Shown in pieces: positions 25,076 to 33,689 of a stretch of DNA of 64,000 bases. Position 1 is the stretch's first letter. Each line of letters starts with the position of its first letter. Under the pieces are notes generated by a model. That model did no database searches, was not told the origin of the DNA, and worked only from the letters and a program-made list of their open reading frames with translations. Position numbers and translations under genes: made by a program. The stretch is from contig JADGFD010000007.1 in assembly GCA_016744015.1 (NCBI GenBank), forward strand, positions 1 through 64,000. The letters are read 5' to 3'. The stretch is from Paracoccaceae bacterium (GTDB lineage Bacteria > Pseudomonadota > Alphaproteobacteria > Rhodobacterales > Rhodobacteraceae).

Positions 25076-25235
25076 CTGAAATGCTGGGATGAGCGCGGAG
25101 TGCTGGGTGACCCTGACGGCGTTTTGAAGATCAACGACAAACTACGGCTGGCGCCCCGGCACTGCGACCCGACCTGCAATGTGCATGACTGGTATGTGGG
25201 CGTGCGAAACAGCAAAATGGAAACCGTATGGCCGA
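25076..25235 (+). pseudogene. Beta-hydroxyaspartate aldolase C-terminus (bhcC-like)
   Basis: In frame with the end of the previous fragment: YLKCWDERGVLGDPDGVLKI, then LRLAPRHCDPTCNVHDWYVG and VRNSKMETVWPM. The HCDPT-N-HDWYVGVR block is the conserved metal-binding C-terminus of D-threonine/3-hydroxyaspartate aldolases (BhcC). The body of the enzyme is missing, and the usual SARG end is replaced by the next fragment. Confidence 0.75.
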
Positions 25236-25425
25236 TGGTTTACTGGCTGAGGCGGATATCACCGAATTGGAGGTTGTGAAAAACGGCGCGCATCAAGGCT
25301 GAACGCCTGAAGGCGAGTTGACCTTGTTTGACGGCACCGGCCTAGGCCTGCAAGAGCTTGCCGTGGCGTCTGAAACAGTTAATTTGGCCATTGCCAGAGG
25401 TGTAGTAATTGAGGTGTATTTTTAG
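25228..25425 (+). pseudogene. Iminosuccinate reductase C-terminus (bhcD-like)
   Basis: Frame from 25228 reads MADGLLAEADITELEVVKNG, a stop (TGA at 25300), then TPEGELTLFDGTGLGLQELA and VASETVNLAIARGVVIEVYF. This is the C-terminus of the ornithine-cyclodeaminase/mu-crystallin family (G-TLFDGTG-GLQDLAVA pattern), as in BhcD. Only the last fifth of the gene remains, with an internal stop. Confidence 0.75.
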
Positions 25426-25755
25426 GCAGGCGTTGCCAATCTGTGCCTAAAGTGGGTTGTATCCGCCACCCAAACTCTCGTTATCTTATTGACACTATAT
25501 GATTTTTGCCCCCCATCACAACTACGCTCCTAGGATAGTAGGTATGTTATTGCGCTGCGGCTGTGCCTGCTCGTGAGCCGTTGTTTGCGTGCTTTGTTCT
25601 GCCATTTATCTCTTTTTCGGGCCCCTCTTCTCACTCTATCCGCTTTAACCTTGCGTTAAGGTTATCAAAAAGTACCTGTTTTTCGGCCGTTTTCGCTAAG
25701 GGTTTGTTCAAGACTCGGGGCTATTTTCATTTATGGAGTGGATGGGAGTATCGGG
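25426..25755. other. Intergenic region with CtrA box
   Basis: No gene seen in these 330 bases. The left part still belongs to the decayed bhc region. The right part is AT-richer and carries the CtrA-type site described separately, then T-rich runs up to the start of the next gene. Confidence 0.5.
25645..25664 (+). promoter_or_regulatory. Full CtrA binding site consensus (TTAA-N7-TTAA)
   Basis: TTAA-CCTTGCG-TTAA at 25645-25659 matches the CtrA consensus with exact seven-base spacing. It is part of a 7-5-7 inverted repeat TAACCTTGCGTTAAGGTTA (25646-25664). It lies about 95 bases upstream of the ATG at 25756, a normal position for CtrA control. Confidence 0.6.
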
Positions 25756-26136
25756 ATGGAACAGGTGTTTCACCTCACGGTCGTGGAGAGCGGCTATGTG
25801 GATTTTGAAATTGTGAGGGCGCTGAAGGCCTCAACCGGCGCGCAGCGCTATTCGGAAATAGTTGAGGACGTGGTGTTTTCACTGACAGAAAAGATCACTG
25901 CCTTGATGACCAACGCCCGCGAGCGGGATTTTGCCAAGGCCGAGCGGCAGGCGGCCAAAATCGGCGTGATTGCACGGCAGATCGGACTGAAGGGTGTAGC
26001 AGCTGTGGGGGCAGCGGCGCAGGATTGCGCAGGGCGGCACGACTATACAGCGCTGTCGGCGGTGTCGGTGCGGCTGGCGCGCATGGCAGAGCGCTCACTT
26101 TTTAGCATTATTGAATTTGATGCACAGGCGCCTTAA
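25756..26136 (+). CDS. Small helical protein of unknown function, possibly CtrA-controlled
   Basis: A 126-residue soluble protein, mostly helical, rich in Ala: VFSLTEKITALMTNARERDF, AERQAAKIGVIARQIGLKGV, VAAVGAAAQDCAGRHDYTAL and SVRLARMAERSLFSIIEF. The spacing of helices resembles Hpt-like four-helix bundles, but I see no convincing phospho-acceptor His in the usual place (GRHDY is the nearest), so this is only a fold guess. The ATG at 25756 has GGGAG 7 bases upstream. A full CtrA box in its upstream region hints at cell-cycle or motility-linked expression. The aminopeptidase gene follows after 56 bases. Confidence 0.7.
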   Translation: MEQVFHLTVVESGYVDFEIVRALKASTGAQRYSEIVEDVVFSLTEKITALMTNARERDFAKAERQAAKIGVIARQIGLKGVAAVGAAAQDCAGRHDYTALSAVSVRLARMAERSLFSIIEFDAQAP

Positions 26137-26192
26137 GGCTTGCAATTGGGCCGCAATGGGGGGAGGTTTCGGGGAACCGGAAAGGACACCCA

Positions 26193-27581
26193 ATGCAGCC
26201 AAAATTCACCAACACCGAGACAACGATTCCGATTTATGTAGTCGAAACCAAGGGGCTTGAACAGACGCTCAGCCAGCTAGATGGCGCGGCCCGCCGCTGG
26301 GTTAAAAGCAATGGCTTTGCCGCCAAACTTGGGCAGGTGGCGCTGATTCCGGCAGAAGACGGCGGCATACGGGCGGTGCTGGCGGGCTGGGGCAACGTTG
26401 CCGCGCGGGCGCGGGGCTGGTTTAATTTTGCCAGCATTGCCGCCAAACTACCCGAGGGCGATTACCGGATAGAAGACGGGCTGAAACAGGCCGAGCGAAA
26501 AGAGGCAGCGCTGGCATGGCTTCTGGCGGGGTATCGCTTTGATAAATATGCCAAACAGCCTGCGCAAAAGGCGCGGCTGGCCTGCCCGCAGGGGGTAGAT
26601 GCCACGCGGGTAGAGCTGGAAGCCGAGGCGACTTTTCTGACACGCGACCTGATAAACACACCCGCAAATGATATGGGGCCGGAAGCACTGGAAGCGGCGT
26701 TTTTTGACCTTGCCAAACAGCACAAAGCCAAGGCTTCGGCGATTGTTGGGGATGACCTGCTGCGCGAGAATTTCGGGCTCATTCATGCCGTGGGGCGGGC
26801 CGCCGAACAAGCGCCGCGCTTGCTGGATATGATCTGGGGAGACCCCGATGCCCCCAAGCTAACGCTGGTAGGCAAAGGCGTTTGCTTTGATACCGGCGGG
26901 CTGAATATCAAGCCCGGGGCCTCTATGGGGCTGATGAAAAAGGACATGGGCGGGGCAGCCAATGTGCTGGGGCTAGCGCATATGATTATGAGCCTCGGCC
27001 TGCCGGTGCGTCTGCGAGTGCTTATTCCGGCGGTTGAAAACTCGATTTCAGCGAGTGCGTTTAGGCCGCAAGATATTTTGCGCAGCCGCAAAGGGCTAAC
27101 GGTGGAAAACAACAATACTGACGCCGAAGGGCGGCTGGTATTGGCAGATGCGCTGGCGATGGCGGATGAGGAAACACCGGATATGCTGATCTGTATGGCG
27201 ACACTAACAGGGGCCGCACGCGTGGCGCTGGGGCCGGACCTGCCGCCATTTTACACCGACGATAGTGCCTTGGCGCACCAACTCACGCGCATGGCACGGG
27301 CCGAGGCGGACCCATTGTGGCGGATGCCTTTTTGGGAAGGCTACGAGGCCAATATCGAGCCGGGCATTGCCGACCTCGACAATGCGCCCGCAGGGGGCAT
27401 GGCCGGCTCAATCAATGCGGCGCTCTTCTTGCGCCGCTTTGTGGAAAACGCCGCGCAATTTGCGCATTTTGACATTTACGGCTGGACACCCGCGGCCCGC
27501 CCTGCCAGCCCCAAAGGCGGCGAGGCCCAAGGCGGGCGCGCCATTCTGGCCATGATCGAGGCACAGTTTAATGCGGGGTAA
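26193..27581 (+). CDS. Leucyl aminopeptidase family (M17) protein
   Basis: A 462-residue M17 metallo-aminopeptidase, which removes N-terminal residues from peptides in the cytoplasm as a hexamer with two metals. Metal and catalytic motifs are present: GKGVCFDTGGLNIKP (about 232-246), the Lys in MKKDMGGAANVLG, and the family signature NTDAEGRLVLADAL (about 309-322). The N-terminal domain is divergent, as in the PepB-like alphaproteobacterial group. AAAGGA precedes the ATG. Its end overlaps the NlpC/P60 gene by 11 bases. Confidence 0.92.
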   Translation: MQPKFTNTETTIPIYVVETKGLEQTLSQLDGAARRWVKSNGFAAKLGQVALIPAEDGGIRAVLAGWGNVAARARGWFNFASIAAKLPEGDYRIEDGLKQAERKEAALAWLLAGYRFDKYAKQPAQKARLACPQGVDATRVELEAEATFLTRDLINTPANDMGPEALEAAFFDLAKQHKAKASAIVGDDLLRENFGLIHAVGRAAEQAPRLLDMIWGDPDAPKLTLVGKGVCFDTGGLNIKPGASMGLMKKDMGGAANVLGLAHMIMSLGLPVRLRVLIPAVENSISASAFRPQDILRSRKGLTVENNNTDAEGRLVLADALAMADEETPDMLICMATLTGAARVALGPDLPPFYTDDSALAHQLTRMARAEADPLWRMPFWEGYEANIEPGIADLDNAPAGGMAGSINAALFLRRFVENAAQFAHFDIYGWTPAARPASPKGGEAQGGRAILAMIEAQFNAG

Positions 27582-28290
27582 CCAGCCCCTGTCTGATATG
27601 CAAGACACGCCCGGCGGCAAGCGTGTTTCCCAGCTATTGTTTGGTGAGGTTTTCGAGGTAGAAAAAACCGAAGGGGCTTATAGCTTTGGCCGGGCGGCCT
27701 GTGGCTATCAGGGGTGGATAGCAAGCGCCGCGCTGGCGGAGCCACGCACCGCCAGCCACTTCGTGAGCGAAATGGCCACCTATATTTATGCGCAGCCAGA
27801 TATGAAATCCGAAGTCCGGCTTCGGCTACCTTTTTGGGCGCAGGTAAAGGTGCTGGGACAAGAAGCGCTGTTTTCACGCCTGCCCGAAGGCTACGTGTTT
27901 TCGGCCCATATCAGCCAAGTGCAAGCCGTGGATTATGTGGCCGTTGCCGCGCGGTTTCTCGGTGTGCCATACCTATGGGGTGGCCGTTCCAGCCTCGGGA
28001 TAGATTGCTCCGGCCTTGCACAAATGGTCCTAAATGCAGCAGGGCAGACGGCCCCGCGAGATTCCGGCCCGCAGGCAAATAGCATTGGCACGCCCGTGCC
28101 GCTTGGCACCTCGCTCCAGCGCGGAGACTTGGTTTTTTGGAAAGGCCATGTGGGCCTGATGCAAGACGCCAATATACTTCTGCACGCCACCGCCTTTTCA
28201 ATGAGCGTGATAATCGAACCGCTGGCCACTACGGTGGCGCGGGTAAAAGCCCAAGGGTATGGCGGTATCACAACCATTCGCAGGCTTTAA
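27571..28290 (+). CDS. NlpC/P60 cysteine hydrolase with SH3-like domain
   Basis: A 239-residue protein: an N-terminal SH3-like region (about 10-115, SQLLFGEVFEVEKTEGAYSF) and a C-terminal NlpC/P60 domain (about 120-239) with Cys in GIDCSGLAQMVLNAAG, His in GHVGLMQDANILLHA and a second polar His in LLHATAFSM. These enzymes cut peptide stems of peptidoglycan or related gamma-D-Glu peptides. No signal peptide is seen, as in the dipeptidyl-peptidase VI type, which works on recycled muropeptides in the cytoplasm. This fits its translational overlap with an aminopeptidase gene. Confidence 0.88.
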   Translation: MRGNQPLSDMQDTPGGKRVSQLLFGEVFEVEKTEGAYSFGRAACGYQGWIASAALAEPRTASHFVSEMATYIYAQPDMKSEVRLRLPFWAQVKVLGQEALFSRLPEGYVFSAHISQVQAVDYVAVAARFLGVPYLWGGRSSLGIDCSGLAQMVLNAAGQTAPRDSGPQANSIGTPVPLGTSLQRGDLVFWKGHVGLMQDANILLHATAFSMSVIIEPLATTVARVKAQGYGGITTIRRL

Positions 28291-28573
28291 CATTTGCACC
28301 TGTTGCCACAAGCGCAAACTGTGTAGCGCGGCGCAGGCGTAGCCTTGCAACTGACGCAAAACCTAGCGCACCGCGATGATTGTTACGCGTGAAAAGTGTT
28401 ATGCACAGCATACATTATCCTTTTGGGAGGCAAGCCCGAAAGCGGCCATCCGACAAAAGGGAATCAGATGACCGCTTCAAGCCTATTTTGTTCAATGCTG
28501 CATGTGAACAAATGCTGGCTTGTGAAGAAGTAGCTAGAAGCATGACGGTTCAGACAAAAACCCCAATACCGAC
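28291..28573. other. Intergenic region with large imperfect hairpin
   Basis: No convincing gene; a 67-codon frame at 28380 has no ribosome binding site and no family likeness. An imperfect inverted repeat, 12 of 14 positions paired, is formed by 28440-28453 (AAGCGGCCATCCGA) and 28464-28477 (TCAGATGACCGCTT). It lies downstream of the NlpC gene and of the convergent CPBP gene. Near 28320 a short GCGCGGCGCAGGC stretch weakly recalls repeat B. Confidence 0.4.
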
Positions 28574-29413
28574 TCATACCTGATGTTCGCGGCTCAGGAC
28601 CGCCAATGCTGCCACAGTGATCCAAAGCACTGTAGCGAAAACAATGTAATAGGGGATATGCGCGGTTTCTTGAGGTAAAAGGATGAACAACGTGTTCGCT
28701 GTCAAGCTCGCATGCATCAAGCTCGCGAGAAGCAAGCTTTCGGTGCGGTCATAGACCCAAACCATGAGCACTCTGAATGGTGGTAGCACTACCGCGTAAA
28801 AGACCAATGGTGGAAGCAAGAGCGACATCTGTAATTCTCCAGTCGCATCGCCGCTGGCCCAGTAGGTCACCAAGAAATGCCATACACCCCAGATCCCCCC
28901 CACGATCAATCCTGTTGCCAATAAACCGACGCGCATCCGAAGCTTGGGGACGGCGAACGCGGTCCAACCTAGCTCTTCCAGAAGGCCGCCGAAAATCCCC
29001 ACACCGATTCCGGACAGCACGAGTGCGACTTTGTCATCTGTTGTCAGGATTGCGGGCAGAAATGCTGGGGATATCAACGAGAGCGGCAGGAGAATGACTA
29101 GAATTGTTACCGGAGTGGCCAGAAGCGCAAGCAGATACCAGCGAACACCCACCTTCCACCTCAGCAACCGGGTAAGCAGAACTCGATACCCCGCCTTCCC
29201 GTCGATCAGGCCTACAAGTGAAACACCTGCCACGCATGGGCCAGCCAACAGAAGTGTTATTGCGATAGGAAACAGCGCATCGGTCTGCGTCGTGTTGCCG
29301 GGAAGACCACCCATACCCGCGATCACGAACAGCCCTCCCCAAGAGATGCCAAATGTGATGGTGAAATAGGCCCATATTGGACGGTTGCGGATGATCGATA
29401 GTATTGTCGACAT
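28574..29413 (-). CDS. CPBP family intramembrane metalloprotease
   Basis: A 279-residue membrane protein with about eight hydrophobic segments and the three CPBP (Rce1-like) motifs: GLLEELGWTAF (Glu-Glu), GGIWGVWHFLVTYW (His), and SLMHASLTANTLF (His-x3-Asn variant). Such proteins are putative prenyl-type endopeptidases or immunity/processing factors. The frame opens at 29554, but the ATG at 29413 is preceded by AAGGA and starts right before the first helix. Codon and base use look different from the neighbours, and it stands alone between hairpin-rich gaps, which suggests acquisition. Confidence 0.82.
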   Translation of the reverse strand: MSTILSIIRNRPIWAYFTITFGISWGGLFVIAGMGGLPGNTTQTDALFPIAITLLLAGPCVAGVSLVGLIDGKAGYRVLLTRLLRWKVGVRWYLLALLATPVTILVILLPLSLISPAFLPAILTTDDKVALVLSGIGVGIFGGLLEELGWTAFAVPKLRMRVGLLATGLIVGGIWGVWHFLVTYWASGDATGELQMSLLLPPLVFYAVVLPPFRVLMVWVYDRTESLLLASLMHASLTANTLFILLPQETAHIPYYIVFATVLWITVAALAVLSREHQV

Positions 29414-29695
29414 GGTGATTACTTCCTTGTTGCTGTGCACCTCAAAGAATTCACGGCAATAGATGTATTGTCGACACGGGTCTGGCGGTCGTTGATCCAA
29501 GTCAATTCTGACCTCAAAACATAGCTGTCGCAGGCGACCGTTTGAGCCACTCACTCAACGCATCGGTCGCATCCTTGTGGGGAAGGCGGTCTTTGATGCA
29601 CCCACCGCGAACGGCGACCTTGTCCGCACAGCCGCCTTTTGCGAAGTTTTATTGAGCGTCCGCTCTTAAAGAGGCAATTTATGCTGTACGCCGCA
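29414..29695. other. Gap upstream of the CPBP gene, hairpin-rich
   Basis: No gene seen. A compound hairpin is formed by 29534-29546 (GCGACCGTTTGAG) and 29554-29570 (CTCAA ... CGGTCGC). A second long-range pair AAGGCGG (near 29582) / CCGCCTT (near 29632) follows. These may be remains of a mobile or repetitive element. The dxs stop lies at the right edge. Confidence 0.35.
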
Positions 29696-31621
29696 CTAAG
29701 TTTGCCCTTTGGCACGCATTATCTGGGCAACACCGAGGGCTTCCAGCACTTTAGCCTCAATCGCCTCAGCATCCAGCCCAGCGGCATGATACATGGCGGC
29801 AGGGCTATCTTGGGCAACAAACCTATCTGGCAGGGTCATCGAGCGAAATTTCAGGCCCGTATCAAACACGCCCTCTTCGGCCAAAAGCTGGGCTACATGG
29901 CTGCCAAAGCCACCTATCGCGCCCTCCTCAATCGTGATTAGCGCCTCGTGATCAGCGGCGAGTTGTAAAACCAAATCGCGGTCCAGCGGTTTGGCAAAGC
30001 GGGCATCGGCCAGCGTGGGGGCTATGCCCTTGGCGGCGAGGTTTTCCGCCGCCTTGCGGGCCTCGCCAAGGCGGGTGCCAAGCGAAAGGATGGCCACGCG
30101 GGCACCTTGCTGAATAATCCGGCCTTTGCCAATTTCCAGCACTTCGCCGCGTTCGGGCAGCTCAATGCCCACACCTTCGCCGCGCGGAAACCGGAACGCG
30201 CTTGGCCGATCGTTAATGCTGGCGGCGGTGGCCACCATATGCATGAGCTCGGCCTCGTCTGCTGCGGCCATCACCACAAAATTGGGCAGGTTGCTCAGAA
30301 AGGCAATGTCGAAAGTGCCAGCATGCGTGGGGCCATCAGCGCCCACAAGCCCCGCACGGTCAATCGCGAAGCGCACGGGTAGGGACTGGATGGCAACATC
30401 ATGCGCAACTTGGTCATAGCCGCGCTGGAGAAACGTGGAATAAATCGCACAGAAGGGCTTCATGCCACCCGCAGCCAAGCCGGCTGAAAAGGTTACGCCA
30501 TGCTGCTCGGCCATGCCGACATCAAACATCCGGTTGGGGAAGTGCTTGGCAAATACATCCATGCCGGTACCATCGGGCATGGCGGCGGTAATGCCCACCA
30601 CCCGTGGGTCAGCCTCAGCCTCGGCCACAAGCGCCTTGGCAAAAACGCTGGTATAGCTTGGCGCATTGGCGGGTGGGGTTTTATGAACTTTGCCAGTAGC
30701 CGGGTCAAACTTTCCGCGCGCATGGCCACAATCAGGCGCGCCTTCAGCCGCCGCAAAACCCTTGCCCTTTTTGGTAATCACATGGATCAACATCGGCCCG
30801 GTTGCCCGCTCATGCACGGTGCGCAAAACGCTGAGTAGCTGTTCCATATCATGGCCATCAATCGGGCCAATATAGGAAAAGCCAAGCTCCTCAAAAAGCG
30901 TGCCGCCAACGGTCATGGATTTAACCATCTCCTTGGCCCGGCGCGCGCCATCCTGCAGGGGCGGCGGCAAAAGCGAGGCAAAGCCCTTGGCGGCTGATTT
31001 TAGCTCCTGAAAAGGCGCCTCGGCATAGAGCCGTGAAAGATAGCCCGACATCGCGCCCACAGGCGGCGCGATCGACATATCATTATCATTCAGCACCACA
31101 AACAAGCGCTTTTTCATATCGCCCGCGTGGTTCATACCCTCAAAGGCCATACCGGCAGGGATGGAGCCATCACCTATTACGGCAACCGCATCGCCCAGCC
31201 CGTGCGCGGGCGCGCCGCCCAGCTCTCGCGCCGCCATAAAGCCGGTGGCGGCGGAAATAGACGTGGCGGCGTGGCCCGCGCCAAACGGGTCATACGGGCT
31301 TTCGCTTCGCTTGGTGAAGCCGGAAATACCGCCGCCCGAGCGCAGGGTTTCCATTTGGGCGCGGCGGCCGGTCAGGATTTTATGCGGGTAGCATTGGTGG
31401 CTCACATCCCAGATCAGCTTATCGCGCGGGGTATCAAACACCGCGTGCAGTGCCACCGTAAGTTCCACCACGCCCAGCCCAGCGCCAAGGTGCCCGCCGG
31501 TTTTGGACACGGCGTCAATGGTTTCAACCCGAAGCTCATCTGCGAGCTCGCGCAGCTCTGCATCGCTGAGCTTTTTTAGGTCGGCAGGGCTGTTAACATT
31601 ATCAAGCAACGGGGTTTGCAT
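29696..31621 (-). CDS. dxs: 1-deoxy-D-xylulose-5-phosphate synthase
   Basis: A 641-residue thiamine-diphosphate enzyme that joins pyruvate and glyceraldehyde 3-phosphate in the first step of the MEP isoprenoid pathway. Marks: [18 protein letters not shown] (about 70-87), the ThDP motif [18 protein letters not shown] ... [10 protein letters not shown] (about 150-182), and the transketolase-like PYR domain with the [12 protein letters not shown] segment. Normal length. AAGGA precedes the ATG at 31621. It is the last gene of the run deacetylase-xseB-ispA-dxs, which pairs it with the downstream prenyl synthase. Confidence 0.96.
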   Translation of the reverse strand: MQTPLLDNVNSPADLKKLSDAELRELADELRVETIDAVSKTGGHLGAGLGVVELTVALHAVFDTPRDKLIWDVSHQCYPHKILTGRRAQMETLRSGGGISGFTKRSESPYDPFGAGHAATSISAATGFMAARELGGAPAHGLGDAVAVIGDGSIPAGMAFEGMNHAGDMKKRLFVVLNDNDMSIAPPVGAMSGYLSRLYAEAPFQELKSAAKGFASLLPPPLQDGARRAKEMVKSMTVGGTLFEELGFSYIGPIDGHDMEQLLSVLRTVHERATGPMLIHVITKKGKGFAAAEGAPDCGHARGKFDPATGKVHKTPPANAPSYTSVFAKALVAEAEADPRVVGITAAMPDGTGMDVFAKHFPNRMFDVGMAEQHGVTFSAGLAAGGMKPFCAIYSTFLQRGYDQVAHDVAIQSLPVRFAIDRAGLVGADGPTHAGTFDIAFLSNLPNFVVMAAADEAELMHMVATAASINDRPSAFRFPRGEGVGIELPERGEVLEIGKGRIIQQGARVAILSLGTRLGEARKAAENLAAKGIAPTLADARFAKPLDRDLVLQLAADHEALITIEEGAIGGFGSHVAQLLAEEGVFDTGLKFRSMTLPDRFVAQDSPAAMYHAAGLDAEAIEAKVLEALGVAQIMRAKGQT

Positions 31622-31630
31622 CTGCTATCC

Positions 31631-32491
31631 TTAAACCGTTCTGGTTATGACAAACTGCGCCGCTTTGCGCAGCTTGTCAGCTTTGGGGCCGTAGCCATTC
31701 AACGCCTCAATGGCTTGCTCTACAAGTGATTCGGCGCGGGCCTCTGCCCCAGCCAAACCCAAAAGGGTTAAGAAAGTGGCTTTGCCAGCGTCATTATCTT
31801 TTTGCACACGTTTGCCTGTTTCGGCCTCGGAACCGGTCACATCCAAGATATCATCCTGGATTTGAAAGGCGTTCCCAATGGCCTCGGCATAGGCGTGCAG
31901 CGAGGCCGGGTCTTCTCCGGCTAGCAGCGCCCCCGCCCCCGCCGACCAGCGGATGAGCGCGCCGGTTTTCAGAGATTGAAGATGGGTGATTTCAGCCAGC
32001 GTAAGCGGGGTGGTTGCGCTTTCCGCAGCGATATCCAGATCTTGCCCCAGCACCATGCCCTGCGCGCCAGAGGCCAGTGCAAGGCTTTGGATGAGCGCCA
32101 GCTTAGCCCCATCGGTCGCCTGCATATTAGCAATAATTTCAAAAGCTTGTGCTTGCAAAGCGTCACCTGCCAGCACGGCGGTGGCCTCGTCCCATTTTAT
32201 GTGCAGCGTCGGTTTGCCGCGCCGTAAATCATCATCATCCATCGCCGGAAGGTCATCATGCACGAGGGAATAAGCATGAATGCACTCAACGGCTGCGGCG
32301 GCATCCATCGCGCCTGTGGCCTCGAAAAGCCCCGCGCTTTCAACCACCAGAAACGCGCGTAGCCGTTTGCCACCCGCCAGCGCGGCGTAACGCATAGAGT
32401 CCGCAATCCGGCCATCACGTGGCAAAAGCTCGTTTAGCCGGTGCTCCACAGCTTGTGCCGTAGATTTGAGCGCGGTTTCAAAACTAGTCAT
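31631..32491 (-). CDS. ispA: Polyprenyl synthetase (farnesyl/geranyl diphosphate synthase type)
   Basis: A 286-residue prenyl transferase that builds C15 (or C10-C20) prenyl diphosphates. The first Asp-rich motif is DDLPAMDDDDLRRG (about 78-91) and the second is QIQDDILDVTG (about 219-229). LAGGKRLRAFLVV is the substrate-binding block. I chose the ATG at 32491, which overlaps the xseB stop by eight bases, over an upstream frame start that adds a 30-residue leader antisense to nothing conserved. Product length is inferred from family size. Confidence 0.93.
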   Translation of the reverse strand: MTSFETALKSTAQAVEHRLNELLPRDGRIADSMRYAALAGGKRLRAFLVVESAGLFEATGAMDAAAAVECIHAYSLVHDDLPAMDDDDLRRGKPTLHIKWDEATAVLAGDALQAQAFEIIANMQATDGAKLALIQSLALASGAQGMVLGQDLDIAAESATTPLTLAEITHLQSLKTGALIRWSAGAGALLAGEDPASLHAYAEAIGNAFQIQDDILDVTGSEAETGKRVQKDNDAGKATFLTLLGLAGAEARAESLVEQAIEALNGYGPKADKLRKAAQFVITRTV

Positions 32492-32720
32492 AGTTAACAG
32501 GCGTGGCACCGGTGGCCTCTCCATCGGCACCTTTGGTGATTTGCGCCACTTTTTCCTCGGCCTCGGCCAGCTTTTTCTCACAATGCTTTTTCAGCGCATC
32601 GCCACGCTCATAAAGCTTGATGGATTCCTCAAGCGGCACATTGCCCGATTCAAGCTGCCCAACGAGCTTTTCCAGCTCACCCATCGCGTCTTCAAAGCTC
32701 ATTTTGGAAACGTTACTCAT
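32484..32720 (-). CDS. xseB: Exodeoxyribonuclease VII small subunit
   Basis: A 78-residue XseB that forms the helical small subunits of exonuclease VII, a processive single-strand DNA exonuclease. The family signature FEDAMGELEKLVGQLESGNV, PLEESIKLYERGDALKKHCE is present. It overlaps the deacetylase gene by four bases and ispA by eight. The large subunit gene xseA is not in the window. Confidence 0.95.
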   Translation of the reverse strand: MSNVSKMSFEDAMGELEKLVGQLESGNVPLEESIKLYERGDALKKHCEKKLAEAEEKVAQITKGADGEATGATPVNYD

Positions 32721-33643
32721 GCCGAGAACTCCTGCAATACTTCGATATGGGCGCGCACCAGCCCGCCCAATGTGGAAAGGTTATAACCCCCTTCCAGCGC
32801 CGATACCACCCGCCCAGCGCAATGTTTTTGCGCCATCTCGCAGAGCCGCCGCGTGGCATAGGTGAAATCATCGTCTTGCCAATTAAGGTTGGCCAGCGGG
32901 TCGCCCGCGTGGGCGTCAAATCCGGCGGAGATCAGCAATAGCTCAGGGCGATAATCCTCCAGCGCGGGCAGGATGAGGCTTTCGAGTTTCTCTCGGTAAA
33001 GCGCACCGGTGCTTTCGGGGGGCAGCGGGATATTCACGATTTGACCGTGGGCACCTTGTTCATTCACGGCCCCTGTGCCGGGGTAAAGCGGCGAGCCGTG
33101 GCTGGAGAAAAACTTTATTCGTGACTCATTCCACAGAATATCTTGCGTGCCATTGCCGTGATGCACGTCAAAATCCACAATCGCCACGCGAGACAGGCCG
33201 CGCGCCTCCAGCGCATGCAGGGCCGCAATCGCGACATTGCCAAACAGGCAAAACCCCATGGATTTTTCGCGCTCGGCATGATGGCCCGGGGGGCGCATGG
33301 CAACAAAAGCGTTGCCAACTTCGCCATCCAGCACCGCATCTACGGCCTTTATAATACCGCCAACGCCACGGCGGGCGGCATTTAGGGTGCCAGAGGAAAG
33401 GGAGGTATCAGGGTCCAGCGCCACGGTGCCAGTGATAGGCACTTGGGCCTCAAGTTCATCAATATATCTTTGCGGATGGGCGCGCAGAATGGGCGTGTTA
33501 TCGGCCAAGGGGGCTTCCATGCGCAGCAAATCGAGGTTGTCCGTCGCCGTATAAATCGCCTCAAGCCGCGCCACACATTCGGCATGGCCCTCGGGGTTCA
33601 CGTGGGTCAACGCATCGGGGTGGGTGAGGAAAGCGGTTGTCAT
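32717..33643 (-). CDS. Histone-deacetylase-like (class II) amidohydrolase
   Basis: A 308-residue zinc amidohydrolase of the HDAC/AcuC/acetylpolyamine family. Catalytic and zinc ligands are visible: RPPGHHAE (His-His), VDFDVHHGNGTQ (Asp and His zinc ligands), and LLISAGFDAHAGDP (Asp ligand); the C-terminal SALEGGYN is standard. The bacterial substrate is unknown; acetylated polyamines or proteins are likely. The ATG at 33643 follows AGGGT. It is first in the operon with xseB, ispA and dxs, a typical alphaproteobacterial order. Confidence 0.9.
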   Translation of the reverse strand: MTTAFLTHPDALTHVNPEGHAECVARLEAIYTATDNLDLLRMEAPLADNTPILRAHPQRYIDELEAQVPITGTVALDPDTSLSSGTLNAARRGVGGIIKAVDAVLDGEVGNAFVAMRPPGHHAEREKSMGFCLFGNVAIAALHALEARGLSRVAIVDFDVHHGNGTQDILWNESRIKFFSSHGSPLYPGTGAVNEQGAHGQIVNIPLPPESTGALYREKLESLILPALEDYRPELLLISAGFDAHAGDPLANLNWQDDDFTYATRRLCEMAQKHCAGRVVSALEGGYNLSTLGGLVRAHIEVLQEFSA

Positions 33644-33689
33644 GCCTGCAACCCTAGGCAATACTTGCCGCCTCATCAAGGAGGCTTTT

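Noticed and set aside
24568-25092. 174-codon continuous frame over the relic region
   Set aside because: It is a chance fusion across repeat B, antisense IclR and the bhcB core; only the last part reads as a known protein.
28316-28345. Fourth copy of repeat B
   Set aside because: Only about 12 bases match and the tail is absent; not enough in GC-rich DNA.
28380-28583. 67-codon frame between nlpC and CPBP genes
   Set aside because: No ribosome site, no family likeness, and it spans an inverted repeat.
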